Below, piece after piece: positions 62,230-64,000 of a stretch of 64,000 bases of DNA (positions are counted from its first letter, which is position 1; each line of letters opens with the position of its first letter). Position numbers and translations under genes: made by a program. The notes under the pieces were generated by a model. The model was not told the DNA's origin. It did no database searches and was given only the letters and a program-made list of their open reading frames with translations. Source of the DNA: Oidiodendron maius Zn (lineage: Eukaryota > Ascomycota > Leotiomycetes > Myxotrichaceae); contig KN832873.1 of assembly GCA_000827325.1 (NCBI GenBank), positions 2,432,245 to 2,496,244 on the forward strand. The letters are read 5' to 3'.

Positions 62230-64000
62230 TTAAGCAATGTTGCCTGCCATGCCCATAAAAAGCGCCTGAACCGCCAAAGACAAAGACCAAAATCCAACCT
62301 TTTTCAACCTTCGCATTCGCGCTTGGCTATCAACGACGTCCTTTGCAAAGGCCTCGTACGTCTCGGCAGAGAGATCTTCCATCAATCCGCTATCATATAT
62401 AGTCCAACTGCCATCGAACTCGCTCGCGCGTTTCACGATTCGACAGTTAATAGGGATGAAAGTCCTCTTGGAATTGATGTAGGCAACGATAGGCCTAACA
62501 AGCGCTTGGTTGATGTAAGACAGGTCTCGCGTGAAGAGGGGTACTGCAGCCTTCACGTCGTTGAGGTGAAGTCGAAGATCCATGATGAGAAATCGTTTAT
62601 CGTCATCTCGTTGGAGATTCTCCAAATTGGTGGCTTCTTGTACCCGGACTTCCGAGTCACCATTACCAGAGTTTTCACCAACGCGTATGTATCGGTTGGA
62701 TGTCACCGTCGCTTCCATTCGGTCGTAGAAGTCGGACATGACCTTTGCAATACTATCGTCTGTTTCTGCAGGGAACATGACATCGGCAACTATATCGACA
62801 TTCCCTTCATAAATCCATCCAAAGGGTCCCTCAACACCTCGGTTGAGATGATCGATTTTTAGCCCATCTATACGAAGTCGACTGTGTTTCTTCCATAGAT
62901 TCTCTTCGCTAGCGGTCTTAGACTCGTCATTTGAGGCATGTGATCCTGCAAATCCGTGTATTTGACGTGGGTGAATAGTGAACAGGGAGCCGTCGAAAGC
63001 TCCAGACATATTATTCGCCGAGAGGAAATCATAAAACAGCCACTGCTTTCGTAACTGCGGCAGCTCGCAGGAGAAGATACTGACCGAGAAGGGTCGGAAT
63101 CCATTTGGTTGGTGTATAGTGACCAAAAGATCCTCCATCTTAAAAGAGTCAATCTCGAAATCCCCGGGGTTATGTTCATGTTTATAAGTTCTCGGGTCAA
63201 CATATTCGCCATCCCAACGAACTGAAGTCCTGTCAACAACTCCCCGGACACCTTTGACCTCGACATCTCGCAGAAGTCCTTTACCATTCCACCACTTAAC
63301 GAACGACAATGTAACGTTGACGGTATTGATCGTCACATCGAATTGTGTATAATTGGTATCTTCCTCTTCTTCCTCTCGGCCGCCTTCCAGCTCGGCCTGC
63401 CGTTCAGCAGCTGCCGCCGCCGCTGCAGTCACGGAAGATCCCTTGCTGACCTTGGACTTACCCTGCCCTGGTCTCCGTGATACAAAGACGTTGTGGAATG
63501 TAATCACTCCATCGCCCCATTTTGGAACAATGGCAGACTCAAAGACAACTTTTACACCCGCTGAATGTGTCAGATAGTCGCCTACCCACCTAGCCAACGT
63601 TTCTGCAATTACTATTAGCCTCTGTGTCCTTCTGGCTGAAACTTAAAAGCGTACCTTGAGCAACCACAGTATTGATAGACAAGATAACGAGGGAGAAGAA
63701 GGTGGTAGTTCCAATGAAGATCCAGACAATATTTCCAAGCACGAACCAGGAAACGAAGGCGCTCCAGTCGTCAACGTTCCACGGCCGTACGCTCCTAATA
63801 GAAAACCATTTGAACCGAACTTTCAAACGCGACCAGAACCCGGTTGCCGCTGCAAGGAGTTCCTCCTTAGTTGGTCGGTGTGGCATCTTCGGCAGGTGCG
63901 AAAGATGAAGATACTTGTTGGAAGAGGGCGATGATTCTTGATGACGAGGTACCTCTTTGTTGGCTTCCGGCGGGATGGTTGACAGCCGGTTATCATCTTT
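62230..64000 (-). CDS. Mdm31/Mdm32-type mitochondrial inner membrane protein (partial, 5' end beyond window)
   Basis: The frame ends at 62230 and continues past 64000, so the amino terminus is missing. The start of the visible part (SNKYLHLSHLPKMPHRPTKE) precedes a helix-rich matrix region and a membrane segment (WSAFVSWFVLGNIVWIFIGT, TTFFSLVILSI). An intron (GTACG donor near 63654) separates SINTVVAQ from ETLARWVGDYLTHSAG. The large intermembrane-space domain includes IPKWGDGVITF-like AIVPKWGDGVITFHNVFVSR, NTNYTQFDVTINTVNVTLSF, RSVRWDGEY-like TSVRWDGEYVDPRTYKHEHN and FDGSWTIYDSGLMEDLSAET, ending in a second hydrophobic stretch (VGFWSLSLAVQALFMGMAGN). Mdm31 and Mdm32 keep mitochondrial shape and cardiolipin/lipid handling in the inner membrane. 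Confidence 0.9.

Overview
The window is nuclear DNA of a filamentous ascomycete. Genes carry short introns (about 45-180 bp) with GT-AG borders and CTAAT/CTAAC-like branch sites, untranslated regions are long, and neighbouring genes share no operon logic. Protein sequences look most like Eurotiomycetes, perhaps Onygenales; that placement is inference from the style of the proteins, since no database search was possible.

Layout. 1-2.4 kb is a gene-poor, AT-rich, decayed-looking stretch with an intron-containing tRNA-Gly(UCC) and a possible 91-residue split gene. 2.4-11 kb holds a class II aldolase-like protein, a divergent MeaA/Mep1-type ammonium transporter with GATA sites upstream, a possible tiny membrane protein, and a Crt10-like regulator. 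11.1-19.5 kb has a kelch-like single-pass surface protein, a 4 kb control region and a palcA/NUC-1/Pho4-type bHLH factor. 20-31.1 kb has Pcc1, Cdc14, a 14-3-3 protein, mitochondrial IF1, nucleoporin Nsp1 and a Laa2-like clathrin adaptor accessory protein. 31.1-33.7 kb contains the relic of a STAND/NLR-type gene next to AT-rich sequence. 33.7-46.7 kb carries the RRM protein Csx1, a long GC- and purine-rich region, a C2-domain protein, the BAR-PH-ArfGAP protein Csx2 and a thioesterase-like protein. 47.3-64 kb carries eIF3j, enolase, Rpt4, Gfa1, proteasome beta7, an HCNGP protein, a Chk2-type kinase and the 3' part of Mdm31, which runs off the right edge.

Most genes are conserved housekeeping genes: nitrogen and phosphate regulation (ammonium transporter, palcA), cell cycle and DNA damage control (Cdc14, 14-3-3, Chk2, Crt10), proteasome (Rpt4, beta7), translation and RNA (eIF3j, Csx1, Pcc1, HCNGP), cell wall precursor synthesis (Gfa1) and mitochondria (IF1, Mdm31). 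I see no cluster with a common pathway, no CRISPR, no virus and no intact transposon. The most unusual observations are two GC-AG introns in one small gene (IF1), a Glu-for-His pore substitution in the ammonium transporter, a tRNA with a defective-looking acceptor stem, the STAND relic, repeated GTACSGTAC palindromes, a perfect four-repeat G-quadruplex motif, and several unusual gene structures (5-base first coding exon in gfa1, stop codon directly after the last intron in csx1).
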